Shown in pieces: positions 20,038 to 28,895 of a stretch of 64,000 bases of DNA; position 1 is the first letter of the stretch, and each line of letters opens with the position of its first letter. The position numbers were made by a program, and so were the translations under genes. Origin of the DNA: Aureimonas sp. SK2 (GTDB lineage: Bacteria > Pseudomonadota > Alphaproteobacteria > Rhizobiales > Rhizobiaceae); the NCBI RefSeq assembly GCF_029813115.1, contig NZ_JAPZDS010000012.1:1-64000 (forward strand), given 5' to 3'. Below the pieces are notes generated by a model. It worked only from the letters and a program-made list of their open reading frames with translations. It searched no databases and was not told the origin of the DNA.

Positions 20038-20472
20038 ATGAGCCGTTCCTACAAGGGCGACGTTTCGGTCGAAGACTGCTGGGCCGCCCTGCAATCCGAT
20101 TCCGACAGTTTCCTGATCGATGTGCGCACTTCCGCCGAATGGAATTTCGTGGGCTTTCCGCTCGTGCCGGAGACCGGCCACGACGCGGTGTTCGCCGAGT
20201 GGCAGATCTATCCGTCCATGGCGGTGGACAGCGCCTTCGCCGAGCGCGTCGGCGGCGCCATCCGGGCGGCGGGGGGCTCCCCGTCCTCCAGGCTCTACTT
20301 CCTCTGCCGCTCCGGCGCCCGCTCCATGTCGAGCGCCGCGGCCATGACGGCGGCGGGCTTCTCCGAATGCTTCAACATCCTGGACGGCTTCGAGGGGCCG
20401 CCCAACCCCGAGGGCCATCGCGGCCTCGTCGCGGGTTGGAAGGCTGCCGGCCTGCCCTGGAGGCAGAAATGA
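20038..20472 (+). CDS. Rhodanese-like domain protein
   Basis: Single-domain rhodanese of 144 aa, a possible sulfurtransferase. The active-site loop is CRSGARS at 90-96 with Cys90 as persulfide carrier, and the CH2A-type motif LIDVRTSAEW is at ~27-35. No signal peptide. The stop overlaps an ATG in the dnaA frame (ATGA at 20469), and only 116 nt separate it from the preferred dnaA start, so it is likely co-transcribed with dnaA. A rhodanese gene just before dnaA occurs in related genomes as far as I recall; a functional link is not established. Confidence 0.9.
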   Translation: MSRSYKGDVSVEDCWAALQSDSDSFLIDVRTSAEWNFVGFPLVPETGHDAVFAEWQIYPSMAVDSAFAERVGGAIRAAGGSPSSRLYFLCRSGARSMSSAAAMTAAGFSECFNILDGFEGPPNPEGHRGLVAGWKAAGLPWRQK

Positions 20473-20588
20473 CGGCGCTGCATGCGGGCGGCAAGCCCGT
20501 CCCCTCCCTACCCGGCGCGCGCGGGCGCGCCTTCCCCTCCACCCCCAACCGCGCGGCCCCGGCCGTGCAGCATGATGGCGAGATCTCG

Positions 20589-22040
20589 ATGGCAGCACCG
20601 GCACGCGACGAGACGACGATCCTCGATCGTGTGAACGCCCGTCTCAAGGCGCAGCTCGGCCCCGACGTCTTCGCCTCCTGGTTCGCCCGCCTGAAGCTCG
20701 AGCATGTCGGCAAGGGCGTGGTGCAGCTTTCGGTGCCGACCGCCTTCCTGAAGTCCTGGATCAACGGTCACTACCGCGACCTCCTGCTCCAGATCTTCGC
20801 CGAGGAAGTGCCGGGGACCTTGAAGGTGGACGTCGCCGTGCGCTCGGCCGTGCGTGGGGCGAGCGTGCCGCCGCCGGCCGCCAATGCCGACGGGCCGGCC
20901 GCAGCCGACGAGACGGCCGTCCGCCTGCCCGCAGCCGTCCTGCCCCGGGCACAGGCCGGCACGGAGCGCGCGTCCGCCTCGGAGGGGTCGCGGTCCGAGT
21001 TCGGCTCGCCGCTCGATCCGCGCTATGTCTTCTCCACCTTCGTGGAAGGCGCGTCCAACCGCGTGGCGCTCGCCGCCGCCCGCTCGATCGCCGAGAACGG
21101 GCCGCAGTCGGTGCGATTCAACCCGCTCTTCCTCCACGCCTCCGTCGGCCTCGGCAAGACGCATCTCCTCCAGGCGATCGCCAACGCGGCCGTGGCGCGC
21201 GAGGACAAGCCGCGGGTCGTGTACCTCACGGCCGAATACTTCATGTGGCGCTTCGCCACCGCGATCCGCGACAACCAGGCGCTCGACTTCAAGGAGAACC
21301 TGCGCGGCATCGACATCCTGATCATCGACGACATGCAGTTCCTGCAGGGCAAGTCGATCCAGCAGGAGTTCTGCCACCTTCTCAACGCGCTGATCGATTC
21401 GGCGCGGCAGGTGATCGTGGCGGCCGACCGGCCCGCCTTCGAGCTGGAATCGCTGGACAGCCGCGTGCGTTCGCGCCTGTCGGGGGGCGTGGCCATCGAG
21501 ATGGTCTCGCCCGACTTCGAGATGCGCCGCGGCATCCTCGCCTCGCGCGTTTCGGCGATGAAGGCGGGCGATCCGAGCTTCTCGATCCCTGAGACGGTGG
21601 TGGATACGATCGCGCGGCGGGTCGTCGGCTCGGGCCGCGATCTGGAAGGCGCCTTCAATCAGATCGCCTTCCGGCATGCGGTTGGCCAGCCGCTCTCGGC
21701 CGAGCATCTCGACGATCTCCTCAACCAGCTCACCCGCGCCGGCGGCGAGAAGCGGGTGCGGATCGAGGACATCCTGAAATTCGTCTCGCGCCACTACAAC
21801 GTGTCGCGCACCGACATTCTTTCGGCCCGGCGCACGCGCACCATCGTGCGCCCGCGCCAGATCGCCATGTATCTCGCCAAGACGATGACGCCGCGCTCGC
21901 TGCCCGAGATCGGCCGCCGTTTCGGCGGGCGCGACCATACGACGGTGCTCCATGCCGTGCGCAAGATCGAGGCGGAGCGCTCGGCCGACGAGAAGCTCTC
22001 GGAGGAGCTCGACGTTATCCGCCGCATGATCGAGGAATAA
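20589..22040 (+). CDS. dnaA: Chromosomal replication initiator protein DnaA
   Basis: AAA+ ATPase that opens oriC and loads the helicase, 483 aa from the preferred start. Domain I (~1-80) has ARLKAQLGPDVFASWFARL. A Pro/Ala-rich domain II linker follows. Domain III has Walker A SVGLGKTH and Walker B ILIIDDMQFL, with a sensor/arginine region SRVRSRLSGG. Domain IV has the DnaA-box-binding signature FGGRDHTTVLHAVRKIE. Start MAAPARDE at 20589 fits the family; ATG 20469 would add 40 low-complexity residues and overlap the rhodanese stop. A terminator follows. Confidence 0.96.
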   Translation: MAAPARDETTILDRVNARLKAQLGPDVFASWFARLKLEHVGKGVVQLSVPTAFLKSWINGHYRDLLLQIFAEEVPGTLKVDVAVRSAVRGASVPPPAANADGPAAADETAVRLPAAVLPRAQAGTERASASEGSRSEFGSPLDPRYVFSTFVEGASNRVALAAARSIAENGPQSVRFNPLFLHASVGLGKTHLLQAIANAAVAREDKPRVVYLTAEYFMWRFATAIRDNQALDFKENLRGIDILIIDDMQFLQGKSIQQEFCHLLNALIDSARQVIVAADRPAFELESLDSRVRSRLSGGVAIEMVSPDFEMRRGILASRVSAMKAGDPSFSIPETVVDTIARRVVGSGRDLEGAFNQIAFRHAVGQPLSAEHLDDLLNQLTRAGGEKRVRIEDILKFVSRHYNVSRTDILSARRTRTIVRPRQIAMYLAKTMTPRSLPEIGRRFGGRDHTTVLHAVRKIEAERSADEKLSEELDVIRRMIEE

Positions 22041-22061
22041 GAGCGGACCGCCTTAGCCATC

Positions 22062-22093
22062 CCGCCGGAAACCACAGGGTTTCCGGCGGTTTT
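22062..22093 (+). terminator. Rho-independent terminator after dnaA
   Basis: A perfect 12-bp stem CCGCCGGAAACC / GGTTTCCGGCGG with a short loop is followed by TTTT, 21 nt past the dnaA stop. It separates dnaA from dnaN, which therefore should have its own promoter in the following ~100 nt. Confidence 0.92.
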
Positions 22094-22191
22094 CCTTTGC
22101 GCCCGTCGCCCTTTGCTCTAAAACGTCGAGACCTTTTGCGAAGGGTCCGGCAGGCTCGGCGCCCTTTCGATGTTCCGAACGGTTGTCGTCC

Positions 22192-23310
22192 ATGCGTATC
22201 ATCATCGAGCGATCGAACCTCCTCAAGTCGCTGAGCCACATCCAGCGCGTGGTGGAGCGGCGCAACACGATCCCGATCCTGTCCAACGTCCTCCTGAAGA
22301 CCGAGGACGGCGCGATGCGCCTCAAGGCGACGGACCTCGACATCGAGATCACCGAAAGCGTGCCGGCGAGCGGCGACGTGCCGGGCGCCACCACGGTGCC
22401 GGCCCATCTCCTCTACGACATCGTCCGCAAGCTGCCCGACGGCTCGGAGGTGAAGCTCGAGACGACCGGCGACGGCGCGCAGATGACCGTCTCCTCCGGG
22501 CGCTCCACATTCCGCCTCCAGTGCCTGCCCGAGACCGACTTTCCCGACATCACGGCCGGCGCCTTCACCCACGCCTTCACGTTGAAGGCGGCCGATCTCG
22601 CGCGCCTCGTCGAGCGCACGCAGTTCGCGATCTCGACGGAAGAGACGCGCTACTACCTGAACGGCATCTTCCTCCACACGATCGAGGCGGGCGGCGCCTT
22701 GACGCTGCGCGCGGTCGCGACGGACGGCCACCGCCTCGCGCGCGCCGAGATGCCGGCGCCGGCGGGCTCGGAAGGGATGCCGGGCATCATCGTGCCGCGC
22801 AAGACCGTCGCCGAGATCCAGAAGCTCCTCGGCGAAGGCGCCGAGACCGTCGAGGTCGAGCTGTCGGATTCCAAGATCCGCTTCACGCTCGGGCAGGTCG
22901 TCATGACCTCCAAGCTCATCGACGGCACCTTCCCGGATTATCAGCGCGTCATCCCGACCGGCAACGACAAGGCCCTGACGCTCGACCGGCAGAGCTTTTC
23001 GGCCGCCGTCGACCGCGTCTCCACCATTTCGTCCGAGCGCGGCCGCGCGGTGAAGCTCGCGCTCGGTCAGGGCCAGCTCGTCCTCACCGTCAATTCGCCC
23101 GATGCCGGCACCGCGACCGAGGAACTGCCCGTCGGCTACGATGCGGAGGAGATCGAGATCGGCTTCAACGCCCGCTACCTCCTCGACATCACCGGCCAGC
23201 TCTCGGGTGACAGCGCCGTGTTCATGATGGCCGATCCCGGCTCGCCGACGCTGATTCGCGACGGCGGCGACGAGGGCACGCTCTACGTCCTGATGCCGAT
23301 GCGCGTCTGA
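22192..23310 (+). CDS. dnaN: DNA polymerase III beta subunit (sliding clamp)
   Basis: Ring-shaped processivity clamp of the replicase, 372 aa, the normal length for three repeats of the clamp fold. The N-terminus MRIIIERSNLLKSLSHIQRVVERRNTIPILSNVLLK-type segment is characteristic; the C-terminus ends LYVLMPMRV, the peptide-binding pocket region that receives clamp-binding motifs. ATG 22192 is preferred to a TTG nine bases upstream. recF follows after 20 nt, probably in one operon dnaN-recF-moeB. Confidence 0.97.
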   Translation: MRIIIERSNLLKSLSHIQRVVERRNTIPILSNVLLKTEDGAMRLKATDLDIEITESVPASGDVPGATTVPAHLLYDIVRKLPDGSEVKLETTGDGAQMTVSSGRSTFRLQCLPETDFPDITAGAFTHAFTLKAADLARLVERTQFAISTEETRYYLNGIFLHTIEAGGALTLRAVATDGHRLARAEMPAPAGSEGMPGIIVPRKTVAEIQKLLGEGAETVEVELSDSKIRFTLGQVVMTSKLIDGTFPDYQRVIPTGNDKALTLDRQSFSAAVDRVSTISSERGRAVKLALGQGQLVLTVNSPDAGTATEELPVGYDAEEIEIGFNARYLLDITGQLSGDSAVFMMADPGSPTLIRDGGDEGTLYVLMPMRV

Positions 23311-23330
23311 CGGAGCGCACCGCAGCTTCC

Positions 23331-24482
23331 ATGGATTCGTCCCGCGATGCCCGGATCCGCGTGACCGGGCTCGGCCTCGTGGACTTCCGCAACTACGAGA
23401 CGCTGAACCTCGGGCTCACCTCCCGCTTCGTCGTGCTGCACGGCGACAACGGGTCGGGCAAGACCAACCTCCTCGAAGCCGTCTCGCTCCTGTCGCCCGG
23501 CAAGGGCCTGCGCCGCGCCGCCTATGGCGAGATCGCGCGCTCGGGAGGACCGGCAGCGAGCGGCGGCTTCTCCGTGCGCGCGCGCCTCGCGCCCTTGGGG
23601 CCGGACGTCGAGCCGACCGACGTCCTAACCCTGGTCCGGCCCGACGAGGGCACGGCCCAGCGCCTCGTGCGCCTCGACGGCACGCTTACGCGCTCCACCG
23701 ACGAGCTTCTCGACCTCCTGCGCGTGATCTGGCTGACGCCGGCCATGGACGGGCTCTTCACCGGCCCCGCCGCCGACCGCCGGCGCTTTCTCGACCGCAT
23801 GGTGCTGACGGTCGATCCCGGCCACGGCCGGCGCACGCTCGACTACGAACGCGCGATGCGCGGGCGCAACCGGCTCCTGTCGGACGATCGGCTGGACGAC
23901 CGCTGGCTGGCCGGCATCGAGCGGCAGATGGCCGAACTCGGCCTTGCCATCGCGCTGGCACGCGACGACCTCGTGGCCCGCCTCGCGGGCCTCCTCGACG
24001 CGTCCTCCGCCTCGCCCTTCCCGGTCGCCGCGCTCGATCTCCAATCCGGCTACGAGGACCTTTCCCTGGAGGGCGCGGCGGTGGACCTCGAGGATCGGGT
24101 CGCCGAACGCCTCGCCAGGCGCCGCATGGTGGACCGCGCGGCGGGCCGCACGCTGGAGGGCCCCCATCGCGGCGACCTCCTCGTCAGCCACCGCGCCAAG
24201 GCGATGCCGGCCGCCCTTTCCTCGACCGGCGAGCAGAAGGCGCTCCTGATCGGCCTGGTGCTCGCCCACGCGCGCCTGGTGGAGGCTTCGTCCGGCATGG
24301 CGCCGGTCCTGCTCCTCGACGAGATCGCCGCCCATCTCGATCCCGGCCGGCGTGCCGCCCTGTTCGACATTCTCGATGGGTTCGGCGTCCAGTCCTTCCT
24401 CACCGGCACCGACGCCGCGCTGTTTTCCGCGCTCGACGGCCGGGCGCAGATGCTCCTCGTCGCCAACGGAGCCGTATCATGA
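23331..24482 (+). CDS. recF: DNA replication and repair protein RecF
   Basis: SMC-like ABC ATPase that loads RecA onto gapped DNA with RecO and RecR, 383 aa. The Walker A is GDNGSGKTN within FRNYETLNL...VVLHGDNGSGKTNLLEAVSLLSPGKGLR. The ABC signature appears as LSSTGEQKALLIGL, and Walker B as APVLLLDEIAAHLD. The stop overlaps the start of the moeB-like gene (ATGA). dnaA-dnaN-recF order is widely conserved. Confidence 0.97.
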   Translation: MDSSRDARIRVTGLGLVDFRNYETLNLGLTSRFVVLHGDNGSGKTNLLEAVSLLSPGKGLRRAAYGEIARSGGPAASGGFSVRARLAPLGPDVEPTDVLTLVRPDEGTAQRLVRLDGTLTRSTDELLDLLRVIWLTPAMDGLFTGPAADRRRFLDRMVLTVDPGHGRRTLDYERAMRGRNRLLSDDRLDDRWLAGIERQMAELGLAIALARDDLVARLAGLLDASSASPFPVAALDLQSGYEDLSLEGAAVDLEDRVAERLARRRMVDRAAGRTLEGPHRGDLLVSHRAKAMPAALSSTGEQKALLIGLVLAHARLVEASSGMAPVLLLDEIAAHLDPGRRAALFDILDGFGVQSFLTGTDAALFSALDGRAQMLLVANGAVS

Positions 24483-25252
24483 CGCTCTCGCCCCCCCTCT
24501 CGACCGACGAACTCGGCCGCTACGCCCGCCATATCGTGCTTCCCGAGATCGGCGGTCCCGGCCAGCAGCGGCTGAAGGGCGCGCGGGTTCTCCTCGTCGG
24601 AGCCGGCGGCATCGGCTCGCCGGCGGCGCTGTATCTCGCGGCGGCGGGCCTCGGCACGATCGGCCTCGTCGACGACGACCGGGTGTCCCTGTCCAACCTC
24701 CAGCGCCAGATCCTGTTCGGCACGCCCGATCTCGACCGTCTCAAGGTGGAGGCGGCAGCCGAAGCGCTCGGCCACCTCAATCCGCATGTCGCGGTCGAGA
24801 CCCACGCCCTTCGGCTCGACGGCGCGAACGGGCCGGCGCTTCTAGCACGCTACGACGTGGTGATCGACGGATCGGACAATTTCGCGACCCGCTTCCTGGT
24901 GGCCGATCTCTGTGAGGCGGTGGGCATTCCCCTCGTCACCGTGGCGGTGCAGCGCTTCTCAGGCTCGCTCACCACCCTCCTGCCCCATCGGGAGGGTCCG
25001 GACGGCCGGCTCTATCCGCGCTACCGCGACCTGTTCCCCGAGCCGCCGCCGGAGGGCATGGTGCCGGCCTGCGCCGAGGCCGGCATTCTCGGCGTCGTCA
25101 CCGGCATCATGGGAACCCTCGGCGCGGCCGAGGCGATCAAGCTCGTGGCGGGCGTCGGGGACCTCATGGCGGGGCGCTTGCTGTTGGTGGATGTCCTGCG
25201 CATGCGTTTCGAAGAAATTCGTTACCGAAGACATGAAAATAACCATCGATGA
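24479..25252 (+). CDS. moeB: MoeB/ThiF-family adenylyltransferase (probable molybdopterin-synthase adenylyltransferase)
   Basis: E1-like enzyme that adenylates the C-terminal Gly of a small sulfur carrier (MoaD or ThiS), 257 aa. Visible: GAGGIG at 41-46, the acidic ADP contact LVDDDRV, the Arg finger segment LQRQILF at 74-80, and catalytic-loop Cys198 in VPACAEAG. The zinc-binding CxxC expected just before it is replaced by Arg181-Asp184 (YPRYRDLF), and the second C-terminal CxxC pair is absent, so the structural zinc site seems lost. Start ATG overlaps the recF stop. MoeB and ThiF cannot be fully separated from sequence alone. Confidence 0.85.
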   Translation: MTLSPPLSTDELGRYARHIVLPEIGGPGQQRLKGARVLLVGAGGIGSPAALYLAAAGLGTIGLVDDDRVSLSNLQRQILFGTPDLDRLKVEAAAEALGHLNPHVAVETHALRLDGANGPALLARYDVVIDGSDNFATRFLVADLCEAVGIPLVTVAVQRFSGSLTTLLPHREGPDGRLYPRYRDLFPEPPPEGMVPACAEAGILGVVTGIMGTLGAAEAIKLVAGVGDLMAGRLLLVDVLRMRFEEIRYRRHENNHR

Positions 25253-25398
25253 GGTCATTTATCGTTAAGCAGGATTCCAACTACTCTTTCTTGACCATAA
25301 CGAACACGTGAGACGACTGGAGAAATGACGTAGCGTCTACCCGCGGCCTCGAGACTGCTCGTCACAGTTGGCGAACACGACCGTCGGGAGTTGAGTGG

Positions 25399-26808
25399 AT
25401 GATGAAGCCGATCGCAGTATTGGGTGCAGGTCTGGCAGGTCTGACGGCAGCGGCCGAGTTGAAGCGGCGCGGCCTCCCGGCCATCGTCTTCGAGGCCGGT
25501 CGCTCGGTCGGCGGCATGGCCGCCTCCTTCAAGGACGCCGAGGGCTTCTCCTACGACTACGGCGCCCATTTCATCTCCAACCGGCTGGCCAAGGCGCTCG
25601 GCGCCGAAGACATCTGCCGCACGGTCCGCCACTACGGCGAGGCGGTGGTGGTGAACGGGCGCAGCCGCAGCCATCCTTTCGGCCTGATGCTGGAGCCGCG
25701 CTATGTCGCGAGCGCCCTGAAGAGCCGCTTCGCCCGGCGCGACGAGGGCCCCGCCCGCCACGCCGAGGACTGGATGCGCCGCAGCTACGGCGACGCCATG
25801 GCCGAGGAAGTCGCCATGCCCCTCGTCGAGGCGTGGTCGGGCGCACCGGCCTGCGAGCTCTCGCCCTCCGTCGGCGAGAAGTTCGGCAACAGCATCTTCA
25901 AGTCGCTCTATCTCAACGCCGCCGCCAAGGTGACGCAGCGCGCCGTGTGCAACGGCTACACGCGCACCATGCCCGAGGGGGCCGGCGTCTATCACGTCTA
26001 TCCCGAGGGCGGCCTCGCCAAGCTCCTGGAGCCGACGCTGCGCAAGCTCAACGGCGCCGTGCGGCTGGAATCACCGGTCGAGCGCATCCTGGTCGACAAG
26101 GGCCGCGTCGTCGCCGTTCGCAGCGGCGGCGCGGAGGTGCCCGTATCGGCGGTGATCTCGACCGCCCCGGTCAACGTCCTGCCGCGCATCGTCGAGGGCA
26201 CCGACGCACTGGCGCCGATGGCGGCCTTCCGCTACCGGCCGATGATGTTCGTGAACCTGCGCTTCTCCGGTCGCGCCATCCTGCCCGACACGATGGTCTG
26301 GGTGCCCGATCGCAGCCAGCTCTCCTTCCGCCTGACCGAGGCGCCGATCTCGATGCCGTGGCTGGCGCCCGAGGGCAAGACGCTGATCACCTTCGACATC
26401 GGCTGCGAGAAGGGCGACGCCCGCTGGTCGATGAGCGACGAGGATCTGGCCAAGGCCTGCCTCGACCAGCTCTGCGCGATCTACGGCGAGGAGCTGCGCG
26501 CGCGCTATCTCGGCGCCGGCGGCACCATCCGCACCCCGATCTCCTATCCCGTCTACCTCAAGGCCTACGAGGAGCAGCGCCTGCGCTTCGGCCAGTCCAC
26601 CGGCGTCCAGGGCCTCTACAGCGTCGGGCGCAACGGCGAGTTCGCCCATATCCTGATGGAAGACGTCTTCTGGCGCACCATCCGGCGCATGGACGACGTC
26701 GCCCGCTATGTCGGCGGCACGGAGGCGGGCGGGCGCCCCGGCTTCTCGCTGGGGCAGGGCCTCTCGGCCATCGGCCTCGGCGGCGCCTCGCTCACGCAGG
26801 CCGCCTGA
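25399..26808 (+). CDS. FAD-dependent amine oxidase/protoporphyrinogen-oxidase-like oxidoreductase
   Basis: Flavoprotein of 469 aa. The N-terminus has the dinucleotide motif GAGLAGLTAAAELKRRG followed by an acidic strand end (FEAG) and RSVGGMAASF, the NAD(P)-binding_8/amine-oxidase signature. The C-terminus has a second FAD contact in GLYSVGRNGEFAHILMED. Related proteins include protoporphyrinogen oxidases, phytoene-desaturase-like enzymes and sugar-nucleotide mutases; the substrate is not predictable. GGGAG lies 8 nt before ATG 25399, and a second ATG follows directly. The 146-bp gap after the moeB-like gene suggests its own promoter. Confidence 0.85.
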   Translation: MMKPIAVLGAGLAGLTAAAELKRRGLPAIVFEAGRSVGGMAASFKDAEGFSYDYGAHFISNRLAKALGAEDICRTVRHYGEAVVVNGRSRSHPFGLMLEPRYVASALKSRFARRDEGPARHAEDWMRRSYGDAMAEEVAMPLVEAWSGAPACELSPSVGEKFGNSIFKSLYLNAAAKVTQRAVCNGYTRTMPEGAGVYHVYPEGGLAKLLEPTLRKLNGAVRLESPVERILVDKGRVVAVRSGGAEVPVSAVISTAPVNVLPRIVEGTDALAPMAAFRYRPMMFVNLRFSGRAILPDTMVWVPDRSQLSFRLTEAPISMPWLAPEGKTLITFDIGCEKGDARWSMSDEDLAKACLDQLCAIYGEELRARYLGAGGTIRTPISYPVYLKAYEEQRLRFGQSTGVQGLYSVGRNGEFAHILMEDVFWRTIRRMDDVARYVGGTEAGGRPGFSLGQGLSAIGLGGASLTQAA

Positions 26809-27025
26809 CGCACCGCGAGGCCGCGATCCGGCGGCGGCCCTACCGGCATCGGGCGGGCGCCGCGGCACGGATTCTCAAGCTTCGGGCAAGGGGTTGTTAA
26901 CCCCAATTCGCGATCATGCTTGGGTGCCGGGTCTGGCCGCCTCCCTCGGGGAGCGCTCCAGGCGCCCGGCGGGTCCGGTTCGCCCGGGCCGCAGCCTTCC
27001 CGCATGTTCGGAGACCCAAGCCCCC

Positions 27026-27607
27026 GTGTCCCGCCTTTCCCGCTTCGGCTCGATCGCCCTCGCCCTTCTCGTCGCGCTGCCGGCCCTCGGAACCGCCCGC
27101 GCCCAGTCTCCGGCCGCCGCCGCGACCCCGCCGGCCGCGGCCGCCGCCGAGGAGGGCCAGGACGCCGAGATGCAGCGCAAGCTGCCGCTGCCGCGCTTCG
27201 TCTCGCTGAAGTCGGCCCGCGTGAACCTTCGCGTCGGCCCCGGCAAGGACTATGCCGTGTCCTGGCTCTACCTGAAGCCGGGCCTGCCGGTGGAGATCAT
27301 CCAGGAATACGACCTCTGGCGCCGCATCCGCGATTCGGAGGGCACCGAGGGCTGGGTCTACCACTCGCTCCTGTCGGGCGAGCGCACCGCCCTGGCCGCT
27401 CCCTGGCTGAAGGGCAAGACCCAGGCGACGATCACCATGCACCGGTCCGCCGCGACCGACGGCCCCGTGGTGGCCGAGATGGAGCCGGGCGTCCTGACCA
27501 AGGTGCGCGAGTGCTCCTTCGGCTGGTGCGAGGTGGAGGCCTCCGGCCGCCGCGGCTTCGTCACCCAGAAGGAAATCTGGGGCGTCTATCCCGACGAGCG
27601 GTTCTGA
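27026..27607 (+). CDS. Secreted SH3-domain protein
   Basis: 193-aa exported protein. A signal peptide covers residues ~1-24 (SRFGSIALALLVALPALGTARA then Q), followed by an Ala/Pro-rich spacer. Two bacterial SH3-type domains follow: the first with SARVNLRVGPGKDYAVSWLY and GTEGWVYHSLLSG, the second with WCEVEASGRRGFVTQKEIWGVYP. Such domains bind peptidoglycan or act as periplasmic adaptors. The start is a GTG at 27026 (GGAG about 12 nt upstream), chosen because it begins exactly at the signal peptide. Convergent with irr across a bidirectional terminator. Confidence 0.85.
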   Translation: MSRLSRFGSIALALLVALPALGTARAQSPAAAATPPAAAAAEEGQDAEMQRKLPLPRFVSLKSARVNLRVGPGKDYAVSWLYLKPGLPVEIIQEYDLWRRIRDSEGTEGWVYHSLLSGERTALAAPWLKGKTQATITMHRSAATDGPVVAEMEPGVLTKVRECSFGWCEVEASGRRGFVTQKEIWGVYPDERF

Positions 27608-27625
27608 CCGCTCCCCCCGAACGCG

Positions 27626-27660
27626 AAAAGGCCGGCGGTCCCCTCAACCGCCGGCCTTTT
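27626..27660. terminator. Bidirectional Rho-independent terminator between the SH3 gene and irr
   Basis: AAAAGGCCGGCGGT and its exact complement ACCGCCGGCCTTTT form a 14-bp stem with a 7-nt loop. Terminal A and T runs let it work on both strands, matching the convergent genes on either side. Confidence 0.92.
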
Positions 27661-27684
27661 CGTTTCGGTGAAGGGGCGCCCCAG

Positions 27685-28164
27685 TCAGCTCAGCGTCTTC
27701 GATCCCGTCTTGCGGCGCAGGCGCACCACGACATCCACGTTGACGATTTCCATGCCCTCGGGCGGTTCGGGCAGATTGTCGATCGTGATCGTCCCGTCCG
27801 GGATGTCGATCATCGTGTTGTCGGCCTCCACGAAGAAATGGTGGTGGTCCGAGGTGTTGGTGTCGAAATAGGTGCGCTGCCCCTCGCCCGAAAGCGGGCG
27901 CACGAGACCGGCGTCGGTGAACTGGTGAAGCGTGTTGTAGACGGTGGCCAGCGACACGGGCTCGCCCGCCTTGTGCGCCTCCTCGTGCAGCTCTTCCGCC
28001 GACAGGTGGCGATCGCCCGCGCCGAAGATGAGGTTGCACAGGGCGACGCGCTGCCGGGTCGGCCGGAGGCCCGAGGCGCGCAGACGCTCGAAGACGCAGA
28101 AGGTCTGAGGCCGGGCGGCCGTGCGCGTGTCCGCCGAGGTCGAGGGCTTGGCCCGGTTGTCCAT
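27685..28164 (-). CDS. irr: Iron response regulator Irr (Fur family)
   Basis: Fur-superfamily repressor/activator that senses heme status and controls iron and heme genes in Rhizobiales, 159 aa. The N-terminal winged helix has GLRPTRQRVALCNLIF and LSAEELHEEAH...LATVYNTLHQF. The dimer/heme part has the three-His run DHHHFF, typical of Irr rather than Fur or Zur. The N-terminal heme regulatory motif (Cys-Pro) known from Bradyrhizobium is not present. Placement beside fabA-fabB-fabI is the conserved rhizobial neighbourhood, which supports the Irr name. Confidence 0.9.
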   Translation of the reverse strand: MDNRAKPSTSADTRTAARPQTFCVFERLRASGLRPTRQRVALCNLIFGAGDRHLSAEELHEEAHKAGEPVSLATVYNTLHQFTDAGLVRPLSGEGQRTYFDTNTSDHHHFFVEADNTMIDIPDGTITIDNLPEPPEGMEIVNVDVVVRLRRKTGSKTLS

Positions 28165-28282
28165 GGTTCAGATCACCGAAAACTTGACTCTTGAATTCAC
28201 CTTTAGCCGAGCGTCATGCGATGCCGCAAGGCCTTGCCGGGATTCAATATAGTCGGATTTCGCAGCGCGAACAATCGAACCC

Positions 28283-28738
28283 TCACCCGGCGGCGCAGGC
28301 GGGCCCCAGGGCTGCCAGCGCCCGGCCCGAACCGGTCAGGGGAAGCCGCATGAAGCCCGCCGGGCTGGAGACCTCGAGGCTCCGCCCCTTCCGCAGTGCC
28401 GCAAGGAGCGCCCCCGCCTCGTCGGCCGCGACCGGCCGGACGAAGCGCGAGCCGCCGCCCGTCGCCTCGTCCTCGACGCGAGCCGGCCCGACGAAGGCCG
28501 CGCCGTCGATGGAAAGCACCAGCGTCACCACGCGATCCCTCGGAAAGCGCGCACCGTTGCCGGCGGCGGTCACGTCGAGCCGACCGCCGGAAAGGCAGGC
28601 GATCTCCACGCCGGCGGGTCGTCCGCCCTTGGCGAAGAAGGCGCGTGCGCCCTCCCCGGTCCCCGCGCTCCGCCACTCCTGCGCTGCGGCGCCGCCGGCG
28701 GCCAGAAGAACGGCGGTGAGGACGGCAATGCGTTGCAT
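28283..28738 (-). CDS. Secreted hypothetical protein
   Basis: 151-aa product with a clear signal peptide (MQRIAVLTAVLLAAGGAAAQ) and a mature part of beta-rich appearance (VVTLVLSIDGAAFVGPA, LEVSSPAGFMRLPLTGSG). There are two Cys in the mature chain, one (IACLSG) near the start and one (GPACAAG) at the end, which could form a periplasmic disulfide. GGAG sits 5 nt before ATG 28738. I do not recognise the family; the layout resembles small periplasmic domain proteins but no function is assigned. Between irr and fabA, same strand as irr. Confidence 0.65.
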   Translation of the reverse strand: MQRIAVLTAVLLAAGGAAAQEWRSAGTGEGARAFFAKGGRPAGVEIACLSGGRLDVTAAGNGARFPRDRVVTLVLSIDGAAFVGPARVEDEATGGGSRFVRPVAADEAGALLAALRKGRSLEVSSPAGFMRLPLTGSGRALAALGPACAAG

Positions 28739-28895
28739 GACGGCTCCAGAACGGCTTGTCCGGTGCGAAACCGTGACGCCTCTCGTTTCGTTAACGCATT
28801 TGCCCTCGGGCGCTCGCGTGGTAAGGGCCGTCCCGCGAGAGATTTGATAAGATTTGAAACGGTGGCCCTTCGCCGTTTCGCAACCGGACGGATCG

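Noticed and set aside
26890-26904. GGGGTTGTTAACCCC palindrome after the flavin oxidoreductase
   Set aside because: Six-bp stem without a T run; too weak to call a terminator and no evidence for an operator.
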